Shown piece by piece: positions 1 through 8,714 of a DNA stretch of 35,542 nt. Position 1 is the first letter of the stretch. Every line of letters starts with the position of its first letter. The notes beneath the pieces are model-generated. The model saw only the letters and a program-made list of their open reading frames with translations. It was not told the origin of the DNA and ran no database searches. This DNA is from Enterobacterales bacterium. GTDB lineage: Bacteria > Pseudomonadota > Gammaproteobacteria > Enterobacterales > Kangiellaceae. The translations under genes and the position numbers were made by a program. Where the stretch lies: assembly GCA_030949565.1 (NCBI GenBank), contig JAUZSK010000072.1, forward strand, positions 135,001 through 170,542, in the 5' to 3' direction.

Positions 1-210
1 AGTAGAGACATCCCCTACAACCGCGTTAGATCCAATATCGACGCCACCATTAACGCTAGAAAGATCCCCCACTTTAGCTCCTTTATGGATATCTATTCCC
101 CCAAATACACGGCTAATATCGCCTTCTTCTTCATGCGCCGTGACGCTAACAGCACAAGCAGCCAATAGACTAACAAAACTGACCAATACCAATGTTTTTA
201 AGCATTTCAT
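1..210 (-). CDS. Exported glycine/valine-rich repeat protein, partial at window edge
   Basis: Only the first 70 codons are present; the gene runs off the left edge. The ATG at 210 has a good ribosome binding site (GAGGAAG, about 6 nt upstream). Residues 1-25 form a signal peptide: a Lys at 2 and 5, a Leu/Val-rich core, then Ala-Ala-Cys-Ala and Val-Thr-Ala-His. Cys19 could be a lipobox cysteine, but the charged mature sequence (HEEEGD) suits cleavage after Thr-Ala. The mature part carries short repeats of the form GD-(I/L/V)-S-x-V-x-GG-(I/V)-DI, spaced about 17 residues apart. This resembles bactofilin-like right-handed beta-helix proteins. The family is inferred from the repeat pattern only and no function can be given. 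Confidence 0.7.
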   Translation of the reverse strand, partial: MKCLKTLVLVSFVSLLAACAVSVTAHEEEGDISRVFGGIDIHKGAKVGDLSSVNGGVDIGSNAVVGDVST

Positions 211-765
211 TATTATCTTCCTCGATGGTTTATTAAATAGTTTGCTCATGATGTAGCAAGATGCTTGCCAATTCGCTTAGTTTAATTATTTCAATGAGTT
301 AGAGTTTAAAAGGAAGCAGACAAAACCAACAATTGGTTAATTTAACAACTATTAAGGCATTTTCACAACGTGCAGGTATCGCTATTAAGCTAACCTACCA
401 TTAGAGTAGTAGAAGGTTTGCACAGAATATTTTTCAAAGAAAGGCGCTGCGCCATATACAAGTTAGCTGCGTATTCTTCGTAAATCATTTAACAATCTTT
501 TTCTAATATTTTATTTAGCTAATTTCAATTAACTGTTTTCTGTATTAATCTGCACTTTGATTTAGATAAATCTGAATTTTTTTGTTGATAAACAATAATA
601 CCTTAGAAAAATAACTACTTGCTGAATTTAGATCTTAAATACAGTTAAGCAGAGTCTTATAATTTATAAAAAAGATATAGCCAGATTAAAATAGAATACG
701 GTGGATGGAGATATGCTATTATTTTAACCCAGCTATTAAGATGTGATTTAATTAGCGACAAACAT
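211..765. other. AT-rich intergenic stretch, no gene seen
   Basis: I see no reading frame with a plausible start and ribosome binding site here, and no convincing hairpin terminator. The stretch contains the promoter region of the leftward exported repeat protein on its left side and the 3' flank of the small cysteine protein on its right. Confidence 0.5.
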
Positions 766-1083
766 CTACATTTTACTTCTAATTGCTACATTTATATCAT
801 CACCATTTGCTTTAAAAACCTGTCGAGTTTTTCTGATTTTTTTTGTATCATTATTACCACCAGTCGGTGCGACTGACCTACATTGTGCTGTTTGACCAGT
901 AATAGTACCATGACAGGAGTAAGCAACTCCTGAGGCCGTTTGGGTTAAATGCCACTCACCGGAACAGGTCTTACTGCAACCGCCGAGGAAATGCAGAGTG
1001 TCTGCCGCTTGCGCAGTTCCCATTCCTAGCATGATGGTTGATAACGCAAATGCAACTAGGCTAATTTTCTGTTTAGATTTCAT
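766..1083 (-). CDS. Small exported cysteine protein, unknown function
   Basis: A 105-residue protein with a clear Sec signal peptide: MKSKQK, a hydrophobic core, then a GMGTAQA|AD cleavage site near residue 26. The start is supported by an AGGAGA ribosome binding site about 7 nt upstream of the ATG. The mature protein is about 79 residues and has four cysteines (GGCSKTCSG, YSCHG, AQCRS) that could make two disulfides in the periplasm. The C-terminal 30 residues are basic and polar. I recognise no family. It is monocistronic, with about 500 bp of empty DNA on each side. It looks real because signal peptide, ribosome binding site and cysteine pattern agree, but its role is unknown. Confidence 0.65.
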   Translation of the reverse strand: MKSKQKISLVAFALSTIMLGMGTAQAADTLHFLGGCSKTCSGEWHLTQTASGVAYSCHGTITGQTAQCRSVAPTGGNNDTKKIRKTRQVFKANGDDINVAIRSKM

Positions 1084-1593
1084 CTTTTTTTCTCCTAATG
1101 GTTATTTATATTAGTTTGCAGGATCTAGACTAGTCCCAAACAACTTAACCGAAACTGAATATAGAAAACGATGGTTTTATAGTGTGAAGTGGTCGCGAAT
1201 TTTATTCTAATTCATAAAGAGGAATTCAATCAAAAATATTGAGTACGTTTTCTAAGACATTAAATCAAATTGATTAGCCTATGAGTTTTGCGAGAGTATG
1301 AGTATTACGGGTAGTAAAATGCAGTGAAGTGAAGTTGATTGAATCATTTCATTGGTAAATTGATTTCATTGTAACAAAAATCTGAAGAATTAAAAAATAA
1401 ATAGTTAAAGGACTTTTCTAGCTGTAAAAAACTAACCATTTAAAATCCACTCTAACGAAAATAACTTTTTCATTGGTATCTTAGCTTCTAAGAGATAGAA
1501 CTTCGCTTGGAACTCAGGTATTTAAGCGTCTTTCAAACAAAACTAAGCCCTTCCTAAAAAATATTTAATTTTATCAGCAAACGAAAAAAAACA
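1084..1593. other. Intergenic stretch, nothing recognised
   Basis: No reading frame with start signals and no RNA gene recognised. AT-rich, like the stretch on the far side of the small cysteine protein. Confidence 0.5.
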
Positions 1594-2061
1594 TTATTCA
1601 AGGAGGGCGCTTCCTGATTCCTGCCTGTCCATTGTTTTTTTTATTTCTGCGTTAGGATCTACTGGGAACAAATAAGTATTCAAGTCGACTTTTAGATAAT
1701 TTATAATGACAACAGATAGTTTTCTTGCCATTTCTGGGGTAAAACTGTTAGATGAATTAAACCCCAAGACTAATTGGTTAGGCGAGCCTACGTTGCTTAT
1801 CCACATAACCTCAATTTCTTCATTCTCCTTGTAATACGAAATATAGAACGCGTCTTTATTATGAGAAAGGAAACTCATTTCCCCATGATCTTTCTCAAAT
1901 AATAGAAAGTTTTCTTCGTTGGCCAGAGCTCTTATAAATGTCTGCAAGACGTTCACGTGTTTAGGTTCAATTTCCCCTTTAAAATATAAAATAGGTTCTA
2001 CATATCGATTATTGCACGAGAAAATGATGAATAGGCTAAAAAAACAAAAAATTTTCTTCAA
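1594..2061 (-). CDS. Putative lipoprotein, unknown function
   Basis: A 155-residue frame starting MKKIFCFFSLFIIFSC. This is a lipoprotein signal with a lipobox-like IFSC, so Cys16 would be lipidated and the protein anchored to a membrane. The rest is soluble, with an acidic C-terminus. I recognise no domain. The start is uncertain: the first codon is TTG inside a run of eight T, there is no Shine-Dalgarno sequence, and the frame stays open only eight codons further upstream. A length change in the T run would move the start. It stands alone, with no obvious operon partner. The lipoprotein signal argues that it is a real gene. Confidence 0.55.
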   Translation of the reverse strand: MKKIFCFFSLFIIFSCNNRYVEPILYFKGEIEPKHVNVLQTFIRALANEENFLLFEKDHGEMSFLSHNKDAFYISYYKENEEIEVMWISNVGSPNQLVLGFNSSNSFTPEMARKLSVVIINYLKVDLNTYLFPVDPNAEIKKTMDRQESGSALLE

Positions 2062-2319
2062 AAAAAATACCAGACAGTCAAGCTATAGCCAATATCCTAC
2101 AACAATCCGTGTCAATTTCCTACAAGCATTGCAGAAATGGTTTACAAAGTGAGCTAATCGATAATGAAAATGCAGGTTATTATCACCTGATGAGTCTAAT
2201 TAATGAGCCCTTCTTAATTTAAGAACAATATAAAATGATAAGTGGATAGATGGTAACACTTGATATACAAAGCGCATCAGTCAAACTAATAATTTGGATG
2301 GGCGAGTAATAAGATATAT

Positions 2320-2901
2320 TTACTGCGCCTTTTTTCTAGCAAAATAAGCACGAATAGAAAATAAAGACACAAGCCAAATAAAATAAATTAATGGCTCATT
2401 CAGATCCGACTTGCTTTGCCAAATAAAATGAATACAACCCAGTATCGCTATAAGGTAAACCAATTGATGTAGTTTTTTCCAGCGCTTACCGAGCTTTCTT
2501 TGCATAGCGCGAGTTGAAGTAAGTACCAGCGGTAACATTAATAGCGTGGCGAGCATACCTAAGGTGACATAAGGGCGCTTGATAACCTCATCGAACAGTT
2601 CCGCTAGATTAGCATCCAAATAAAACCAGAAAAATACCAGTATATGCAAAACCAGGTAGAAAAAGGCGTAAAGCCCAAGCATTCGGCGATATTGGATAAG
2701 CTTAGGGATTGAGAAAATACGATTTAAAGGCGTTAAGGATAACCCACTGAGCAACAAAATCAGTGTCCATAGACCGAGTTGATGCAACATTTCTTCTTGC
2801 GGATCAGCACCTAATAGTCGAAAAATCGCTGCGTAGACCAGATAAGACAAGGGTATCCAGCAGCCAACATGAGCTGCTAGTTTTAAGGGCTTGAAATTCA
2901 C
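2320..2901 (-). CDS. msrQ: MsrQ, heme-binding membrane subunit of methionine sulfoxide reductase
   Basis: MsrQ (YedZ) passes electrons from the quinone pool or a flavin reductase to periplasmic MsrP, which repairs oxidised methionines in exported proteins. The 193-residue protein has about six membrane segments typical of ferric-reductase-like proteins. The expected histidines are at His11, His40 and His86 (LVLHILVFF) and in the late KLHQLVYL and GCIHFIW segments; these would ligate heme. The start is GTG at 2901. It lies 4 nt after the msrP stop and has no strong ribosome binding site, so translational coupling to msrP is likely. Length and residues agree with the family; I see nothing unusual. 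Confidence 0.93.
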   Translation of the reverse strand: MNFKPLKLAAHVGCWIPLSYLVYAAIFRLLGADPQEEMLHQLGLWTLILLLSGLSLTPLNRIFSIPKLIQYRRMLGLYAFFYLVLHILVFFWFYLDANLAELFDEVIKRPYVTLGMLATLLMLPLVLTSTRAMQRKLGKRWKKLHQLVYLIAILGCIHFIWQSKSDLNEPLIYFIWLVSLFSIRAYFARKKAQ

Positions 2902-2905
2902 TTGG

Positions 2906-3883
2906 TTAAAAGTCCCGCGCTAAATCCATACCGCTATAAAGCGAAGCCACTTGCTCGCCATAACCATTAAACATCTTGGTATCAATACGCTTAGTACCAA
3001 AAAATGAGTCGTCAGTGATACGCCGCTCGGTTGCCTGACTCCAACGAGGATGATCAACCTTCGGATTTACATTGGCGTAAAAACCATATTCTCTAGGACC
3101 ACTTTTACGCCAAGTGTTATAGGGTTGCTGTTCGACAAAGCGTATTTTAACAATCGATTTAATACTTTTAAATCCGTACTTCCAAGGCACAACCAATCTC
3201 AAAGGTGCGCCATTTTGTCCGGGTAGCGGTTTACCATAGACACCAGTGGCGAGAAAAGCGAGCGGATTCATGGCTTCATCCATCCTTAAACCTTCCCGAT
3301 AAGGCCAAGGTAAAACATGAAAACCGAGCACACCACGTTTTTGCCCAGGAAAGACAGAACGCGACTCCAAGGTTTCAAATGCTACAAACTTGGCTTTAGA
3401 GGTCGGTTTAACTAGGTTAATAAGTTGGCTAAGCTGAAAACCCTGCCAAGGCACAACCATCGACCAAGCCTCTACACAGCGCAATCGGTAGATTCTTTCT
3501 TCAACACGGGTCCAAGAGAGAATATCTTCAAGGGTATAGTTGCCAGGTTTTTCGATTTCTCCACTAATTTCAACCTTCCAATCATTGCCCGGTTTAAAAT
3601 TAACCGCCATTTCAGCCGGTTTTCTTTTACTTGTAGAAAACTCATAAAAATTATTATAATGGGTCACTACATTTTCTGTGGATAAGGGTTCAGCGGTATT
3701 AAACCCGCTATTAACCGGACGATCTATTGTCGCCATCAGTGCTGATGAAGACATTGAGCCAGCGGCTAATCCAGAAAGACCTAAGTTTTTGATAAAATCA
3801 CGACGATTCCAATAACTGTCTTCAGGTGTCACTTGGTTATCTTTATACTGAGTATAGGCACCACGTATTTTTCTGTTTTTCAT
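2906..3883 (-). CDS. msrP: MsrP, periplasmic methionine sulfoxide reductase catalytic subunit
   Basis: Molybdopterin enzyme that reduces methionine sulfoxide in periplasmic proteins. I place the start at the ATG at 3883 (325 residues), not at an upstream TTG at 3910, because the protein then begins MKNRK like its relatives. It carries a twin-arginine export signal (NRRDFIKNLGLSGLAAGSM) about 27 residues in. The RLRCVEAW motif holds the cysteine expected to bind molybdenum. Family landmarks such as LPGQNGAPLRLVVPWKYGFK follow. The gene precedes msrQ by 4 nt in a two-gene operon. MsrP would be exported folded, with its cofactor, through the Tat system. Confidence 0.95.
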   Translation of the reverse strand: MKNRKIRGAYTQYKDNQVTPEDSYWNRRDFIKNLGLSGLAAGSMSSSALMATIDRPVNSGFNTAEPLSTENVVTHYNNFYEFSTSKRKPAEMAVNFKPGNDWKVEISGEIEKPGNYTLEDILSWTRVEERIYRLRCVEAWSMVVPWQGFQLSQLINLVKPTSKAKFVAFETLESRSVFPGQKRGVLGFHVLPWPYREGLRMDEAMNPLAFLATGVYGKPLPGQNGAPLRLVVPWKYGFKSIKSIVKIRFVEQQPYNTWRKSGPREYGFYANVNPKVDHPRWSQATERRITDDSFFGTKRIDTKMFNGYGEQVASLYSGMDLARDF

Positions 3884-4156
3884 ACATCTCACATTTTTAA
3901 ATAAGTTCAAGCTTTACGAAAACGATTGATAGCCAGGGGTTTAGCGATTAATCCTTGGCTATTGCTAATACTAAGCTTAGGCGAGTATTAAATTGAGATC
4001 ATCACAAAAGTATCATTTTTTCACTTTATTTCAGATATCTCGTTATTCTTTGCTAAACTTAAGGATAAAGGGGTTTGATGTAATATAGATACCTCAGCGT
4101 CACCTTTTAAAAGCCGTAATCGTTTTATTTTAGAATTCTTGCCAAATCAGTGCTCA

Positions 4157-4234
4157 ATGTCTATTGACAAAGGCCCTCAATCTGGCATTATTCGCGGCGC
4201 CGATTCAGCAGTATTAATGAGATTAAAACTATGA
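4157..4234 (+). CDS. Possible 25-codon upstream ORF coupled to the DUF3579 gene
   Basis: A short frame beginning ATG at 4157 ends with a TGA that overlaps the ATG of the next gene (ATGA, 4231-4234). This is the arrangement used for translational coupling. No ribosome binding site is evident, and the peptide (MSIDKGPQSGIIRGAD...) matches nothing I know. It may be chance, an upstream regulatory frame or a remnant of a longer start. Confidence 0.25.
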   Translation: MSIDKGPQSGIIRGADSAVLMRLKL

Positions 4235-4509
4235 GCCAAGTCGATTTTAATCGATTGATTTTAAAGGGGATAACCCCTGAAGGTCATAAATTCCGCCCCA
4301 GCGATTGGGCCGAAAGATTATGCGGAAATTTATGCACCTTTCGAAATAGACGTATGTATTACTCGCCCTTATTGCGCCCGGCAGTCATTGATGGCGTAAA
4401 ATGTGTGATCGTCGACTCCAAGTTACATGCGGAGCACCCAGCCATTTTGCAGGATGTGATACATTTTGCGGACAAAAATAATCTGCAAACAGAAAAAGAA
4501 AGTGCTTAA
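4231..4509 (+). CDS. DUF3579 family protein
   Basis: A 92-residue protein with the signature of the DUF3579 family: FRPSDWAERLCG near residue 22, then RRMYYSPLLRPAVIDGVKCVIVD, and a short helical end. These are small cytoplasmic proteins of unknown function found in beta- and gammaproteobacteria. GAG about 9 nt upstream may serve as a weak ribosome binding site. It is read in the same direction as the DUF4124 gene that follows 94 bp later. No catalytic motif is visible. The family assignment is confident; no function can be given. Confidence 0.8.
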   Translation: MSQVDFNRLILKGITPEGHKFRPSDWAERLCGNLCTFRNRRMYYSPLLRPAVIDGVKCVIVDSKLHAEHPAILQDVIHFADKNNLQTEKESA

Positions 4510-4603
4510 TCCATAGTTTTTACGTTTTTTGTGTACAAAGCACTTAACTTTTACCCTCGTTTACCGTTATATTAGGCAGATGAAGTCACTAACAGGAATT
4601 TGT

Positions 4604-5047
4604 ATGAGATTTAACCTAATAATCACATTACTTTTAGCATTGAGCGTCAGCGCTGTGCAGGCTAAATTAGTCGAAAGAATCATGTACAAGTGGACCGATG
4701 AAAAGGGTCAGATTCACTATACAGAAAGAGCACCGAAAGACATAGAATATACGGTTATCCGAACCCATGTAGAAACCGGCTCGCTGTCTAAGAAAGATAC
4801 CCGAGTTAGCGATACCAATGCTAGTATCGATCAACAAGATCAAGCTAAATCCTATAAAAACTGGCGTAGTGAAAACTGCACCATTGCTCAACAAAACCTA
4901 GAGGTTTTAAGCAATGCAAAACGAATCGGTGTCAGTGATGGGCAAGGTGGTAAGCGCTTAATGAGTGATGAAGAAAAAGCTGAAAAAATTGCCGCTATGA
5001 CGAAACAAAAAGATAAATACTGTAGCGCAGAAGCAGCAAAGAACTAA
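4604..5047 (+). CDS. DUF4124 domain exported protein
   Basis: I place the start at the ATG at 4604, not at the in-frame ATGs at 4529 or 4580. It has an AGGA ribosome binding site 9 nt upstream and yields a clean signal peptide, MRFNLIITLLLALSVSAVQA, cleaved before Lys21. The mature 127 residues begin with the DUF4124 hallmark YKWTDEKGQIHYTERAP, a short beta-rich domain common in proteobacterial envelope proteins. A polar linker and a Lys-rich helical tail follow, with two cysteines (ENCTIAQ and KYCSAE). The location is probably periplasmic. The domain is recognised but its function is unknown. Confidence 0.85.
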   Translation: MRFNLIITLLLALSVSAVQAKLVERIMYKWTDEKGQIHYTERAPKDIEYTVIRTHVETGSLSKKDTRVSDTNASIDQQDQAKSYKNWRSENCTIAQQNLEVLSNAKRIGVSDGQGGKRLMSDEEKAEKIAAMTKQKDKYCSAEAAKN

Positions 5048-5128
5048 ACTCTAATGCTTGTTTCTACAGCCACCTTTCTCGAGTAGATTGTAAGATCTCT
5101 ATATCAAGCTATCGAAATATTGATAATG

Positions 5129-5395
5129 TCAATTCGCTAGCTGCTGATTTAGCCAGGATTCCAAGGCTGACATTTCAAAAGGCCAAGCGAGTTCGCTAGT
5201 GCCAATCAAAAGGACTGGTATCCTGACCCCAAACTGCTCCATCAAACTGTCTGAATCACTGATTTCAACCAATTCAAGCTCAAATAGATTTTGATATTTA
5301 GTCCGCGTATCGAATAAATACTGCAACATGCCTAATGCCTGCTCACAAAGATGGCAACCATCGGTAGTCATTAACTTGATTAGCTGTCTATTCAT
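5129..5395 (-). CDS. Glutaredoxin-like (DUF836) thiol protein
   Basis: An 88-residue thioredoxin-fold protein with a redox CxxC (TTDGCHLCEQA, residues 14-17) near the N-terminus and the conserved cis-proline region GVRIPVLL. This matches the glutaredoxin-like DUF836 family, cytoplasmic proteins presumed to handle thiol exchange; no specific partner is known. Its ATG overlaps the rlmKL stop by 4 nt (ATGA), so it is the third gene of a pyrD-rlmKL-grx transcript and is probably translated by coupling. Length fits the family. Confidence 0.85.
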   Translation of the reverse strand: MNRQLIKLMTTDGCHLCEQALGMLQYLFDTRTKYQNLFELELVEISDSDSLMEQFGVRIPVLLIGTSELAWPFEMSALESWLNQQLAN

Positions 5396-7578
5396 TGCTT
5401 TTCAATCTTCCAGCATCGATGCAAAGGTCTTCTGAAAAAATCTTGGCTGGTGGTTTGTTTGGTAATTTCAGTCACCCTAACTTGCTCATCGCCTATATAT
5501 TCCATTTTAAACTGGTGAAAATTATTGGAGAAAAAGAGCACACCTTGAGGGTGTAATAATTCAAGACAAGAATTAATGAGATTGATGTGATCTTGCTGAA
5601 CATCAAAATGGGACAGCATCTTTTTTGAATTTGAAAATGTCGGAGGATCAAGCAAAATGACATGATACCTTTCCTTTTTCTGAATCGCATCTTGAAGCCA
5701 CTGTAAAGTATCATCTCTTGCAAAATGGTGTTTCTCAAGATTAATATTATTCAATGCAAAATTATCCTTTGCCCAGCTAAGATAGGTATTGGACATATCC
5801 ACATTAGTCGTTGATTTAGCGCCCATTTTTGCAGCATAAATTGAAAATGCGGCGGTATAACAAAACAAATTTAAAAAATCTTTACCACAACAGACTTCAC
5901 CGACCAGCTTTCTGGTTTTACGATGGTCTAGAAATAATCCAGTATCTAAATAATCCATTAAATTTACTTTAAATTTTAGTCCACTCTCGGTAACCGTAAA
6001 ATTATTGCTATCAGCCTTAGATTGTTGCTTATCACCTGAGTTGGAAGAAGCTTGATATTGCCAATCACCCTTTTGCTGACGTCTTTGCTTAAGATGAACC
6101 TTAGCCAGGGGTAATTTAAAGACTCCTGCGACCACTCTTTCAAGCTCTTTTATTCGCCGCAAAGCAATTTGTGGGTCAATCGTTTTTGGGGCTTTATATT
6201 CTTGAATATGCAAGGATTGGTTATAAACATCAATAGCCGCATTGTACTCAGGTAAATCGGCATCATAAATTCGGTAACAACTGATGTCTTCTCGTTGCAG
6301 ATATTTTTTTAGTCCTTTACGATTTTTTTCTAGCCGATTAGATAACTCTAATGCCGAGCCATCTAATTTTTGTTTAAAACCGGTATCAACTTGTTGTGTA
6401 GTACGCTCAGCTAAAAAATGACTTTCTGAAATATCAAGGTTAAGCAATTCACAGGCGATGCTCCCATTATTAAACTTGTAGATTTTTTTTGCACGAATTT
6501 TTAATTGATGACCAAATTGTTTATCGGGTGATATCACACTAGCATTCCAACCATCAAAGTGTTGCTTCAATAGATTTCCAAGCTCGTGATAGATGCCTAG
6601 CACCTGTTCAGTATCACCGAGACGCAGCGCATAGGGTGGATTAACGATTAACAATCCCTTTTTCGCCACCGATATTTGATCCAGTTGGTCAAGTGCAGCT
6701 ATCGATACCGAGATAACATCCTGCAAGCCAATATTTTCAATGTTAGCCGTGGCGTTAAAAATAGCTTTGGGGTTAATATCGCTGCCGCCGAGGCTAATCT
6801 GACGGTCTTGAGCCTGTTGTCTTTTTAGCTCTGCTTTTTCATTACTCGCCTGCCATAATTCTGGTTGAAACTGACGCCAACCAAATAGCCCTAAATAGTC
6901 GCGAAAAATACCAGGTGCTATGTCCAATGCCATCATTGCGGCCTCTATTAAAAAGGTTCCCGAACCACACATGGGATCATAAAGCACTAGATCCCTTTGT
7001 GTTTTACAACGCTGTAACCAACCAGCACGAGTCAATAAGGCACAGGCTAAGTTTTCCTTAATGGGTGCAATACCACCTTGTTGTCGATAAGAGCGGCGGT
7101 GTAAACCAACTCCCGCTAAATCAATCGATAAGGTCACTTGATTCTGTCTTATGCGACACTGGATCACCACATCCGGCTGGTTAAATTCGACATCGGGACG
7201 CTGCTCATCCATATCCGTAAAATGATCAACAACCGCATCTTTAATTCTTTGAGAAATAAACTGTGTATGAGACATTTCAGAACGGAAACTTTGCGCATGA
7301 ACTAAAAAACTATTATCAGATTTAATATGTTGAGACCAGTCGATGATAGCGACTTGATCGTAAAGTGTCTGATCATCTTTTGCCTCAAAATGAGCAATTG
7401 GATAAAGTACACGACTGGCGATTCGACTCCACATTAAAATATCGTAAACTTGAGGCCAACTCGCTTCAAAATTAACTAAAGAAAGTCCTTCCTTAACATT
7501 TTCGGCGCCTAATTCGGTTAGCTCATCGACTAACAAGTATTCAAGACTTGTGGCGCAGGTTGCAAAAAACTGTGGCAT
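5392..7578 (-). CDS. rlmKL: RlmKL, bifunctional 23S rRNA methyltransferase
   Basis: A fusion of two SAM-dependent methyltransferases that modify 23S rRNA: RlmL makes m2G2445 and RlmK makes m7G2069 (E. coli numbering). The 728-residue protein begins with an RNA-binding THUMP region (residues about 45-160). The RlmL half follows, with the SAM motif DPMCGSGTFLIEAAM at 201-215 and the catalytic NPPYALRLGD near 315. The RlmK half has LNLFCYTAAFSIYAAKMGA and the DPPTFSNSKKM motif about 75 residues from the end. E. coli RlmKL is 702 residues. The ATG has a GAGAA ribosome binding site. It lies 32 nt downstream of pyrD and overlaps the next gene by 4 nt. Confidence 0.96.
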   Translation of the reverse strand: MPQFFATCATSLEYLLVDELTELGAENVKEGLSLVNFEASWPQVYDILMWSRIASRVLYPIAHFEAKDDQTLYDQVAIIDWSQHIKSDNSFLVHAQSFRSEMSHTQFISQRIKDAVVDHFTDMDEQRPDVEFNQPDVVIQCRIRQNQVTLSIDLAGVGLHRRSYRQQGGIAPIKENLACALLTRAGWLQRCKTQRDLVLYDPMCGSGTFLIEAAMMALDIAPGIFRDYLGLFGWRQFQPELWQASNEKAELKRQQAQDRQISLGGSDINPKAIFNATANIENIGLQDVISVSIAALDQLDQISVAKKGLLIVNPPYALRLGDTEQVLGIYHELGNLLKQHFDGWNASVISPDKQFGHQLKIRAKKIYKFNNGSIACELLNLDISESHFLAERTTQQVDTGFKQKLDGSALELSNRLEKNRKGLKKYLQREDISCYRIYDADLPEYNAAIDVYNQSLHIQEYKAPKTIDPQIALRRIKELERVVAGVFKLPLAKVHLKQRRQQKGDWQYQASSNSGDKQQSKADSNNFTVTESGLKFKVNLMDYLDTGLFLDHRKTRKLVGEVCCGKDFLNLFCYTAAFSIYAAKMGAKSTTNVDMSNTYLSWAKDNFALNNINLEKHHFARDDTLQWLQDAIQKKERYHVILLDPPTFSNSKKMLSHFDVQQDHINLINSCLELLHPQGVLFFSNNFHQFKMEYIGDEQVRVTEITKQTTSQDFFRRPLHRCWKIEKQ

Positions 7579-7610
7579 ATTTAGATTCTCTTTAGTATCA
7601 AGTTGACACT

Positions 7611-8651
7611 CTATTGGTTGGCATTCTTAATTTTAAGATATTCTGCAACGTCTGATATTAAGCTTGGTCCTTCATAGATAAATCCTGAATAGATTTGTAC
7701 CAGAGAAGCACCCGCATCAATTTTTGCTTGCGCTTTATCGGCTGAGTCTATTCCACCAACACCGATTACAGGAAATGCACCATCGACTTGTTTACAGAAT
7801 TTTTCAAGTAGTTTTGTACTGGCGTCAAAAAGAGGCGCACCACTTAGGCCACCTATTTCTTCTGCAAATTCTTGTCCTTCTACTCCTTTTCTAGAAAAGG
7901 TAGTATTAGTAGCTATAACGCCATCAACCTCATATTTTTTGAAGGTCGCAACAAGACTTGTAATTTCTTCATCACTCAAATCCGGCGCGATTTTTATTAA
8001 TATTGGTACTTTCATATGATATTGCGTTGACAATGCTTGCTGCTGCTTTTTTATTTCACTCAGCAGATGTTGCAATGCTTCACCAAATTGAAGTTGACGA
8101 AGATCTGCGGTATTTGGGGAGGATATATTTACCGTAATATAACTCGCGTAAGGATATACTTTTTGTAAACAACTGATATAGTCGTCAGTTGCTTTTTCCA
8201 CAGGAGTATCAAAATTTTTGCCTATATTAATGCCTAGAATACCATCAAAATTTGTGTTCTTTATATTTTCAATAAGATAATCGACCCCACGATTATTAAA
8301 TCCAAATCGATTAATAAGAGCGTTAACCTTTGTCAGCCGAAATAGTCGGGGTTTTGGATTGCCTGGCTGTGCTCTTGGTGTCACTGTCCCGACTTCGATA
8401 TGACCAAATCCAAGAGCTGCTAATGCATCAATACATTCTCCATTTTTATCTAAACCGGCCGCCAAACCAAGCCTATTCGGGAATGTTAGACCGAGCAGTT
8501 GAATAGGATCGGACACTGTAGCTTGAGTTAATAAGCACTTTAGGGGCGAACGCTCTATTTTCTTTAACCAAGAAAGCGTCAGATCATGCGTTTTCTCAGC
8601 ATCAATGGTAAATAGCAGTGATCGCATGATGGGATATAACAATTTAAACAT
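7611..8651 (-). CDS. pyrD: Dihydroorotate dehydrogenase, quinone-dependent (class 2)
   Basis: Catalyses the fourth step of pyrimidine synthesis, dihydroorotate to orotate, passing electrons to membrane quinone. The 346-residue length and the N-terminal helical extension (MFKLLYPIMRSLLF...AEKTHDLTL) that docks to the membrane define class 2. FMN and active-site landmarks are present: AAGLDKNG, GHIEVGTVTPRAQPGNPKPR, INRFGFNN, the catalytic serine in VNISSPNT and ATNTT. It is the first gene of a unit with rlmKL and the glutaredoxin-like gene. The start has only a weak ribosome binding site. The promoter should lie in the 63 bp between this gene and lysC. Upstream lysC is read in the same direction. 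Confidence 0.97.
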   Translation of the reverse strand: MFKLLYPIMRSLLFTIDAEKTHDLTLSWLKKIERSPLKCLLTQATVSDPIQLLGLTFPNRLGLAAGLDKNGECIDALAALGFGHIEVGTVTPRAQPGNPKPRLFRLTKVNALINRFGFNNRGVDYLIENIKNTNFDGILGINIGKNFDTPVEKATDDYISCLQKVYPYASYITVNISSPNTADLRQLQFGEALQHLLSEIKKQQQALSTQYHMKVPILIKIAPDLSDEEITSLVATFKKYEVDGVIATNTTFSRKGVEGQEFAEEIGGLSGAPLFDASTKLLEKFCKQVDGAFPVIGVGGIDSADKAQAKIDAGASLVQIYSGFIYEGPSLISDVAEYLKIKNANQ

Positions 8652-8714
8652 TTAATTCTGTTGCCTAGTTTATATGCAAATTTTGATGGGCGGTATTATA
8701 TACCCATATTCCTA

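Noticed and set aside
1919..2152. Plus-strand gene opposite the lipoprotein
   Set aside because: No ribosome binding site and low-complexity basic sequence. It is antisense to a frame with a clear lipoprotein signal.
2301..2329. Terminator after msrQ
   Set aside because: GGCGAGTAA/TTACTGCGCC makes an imperfect hairpin overlapping the msrQ stop, but no T run follows it on the minus strand.
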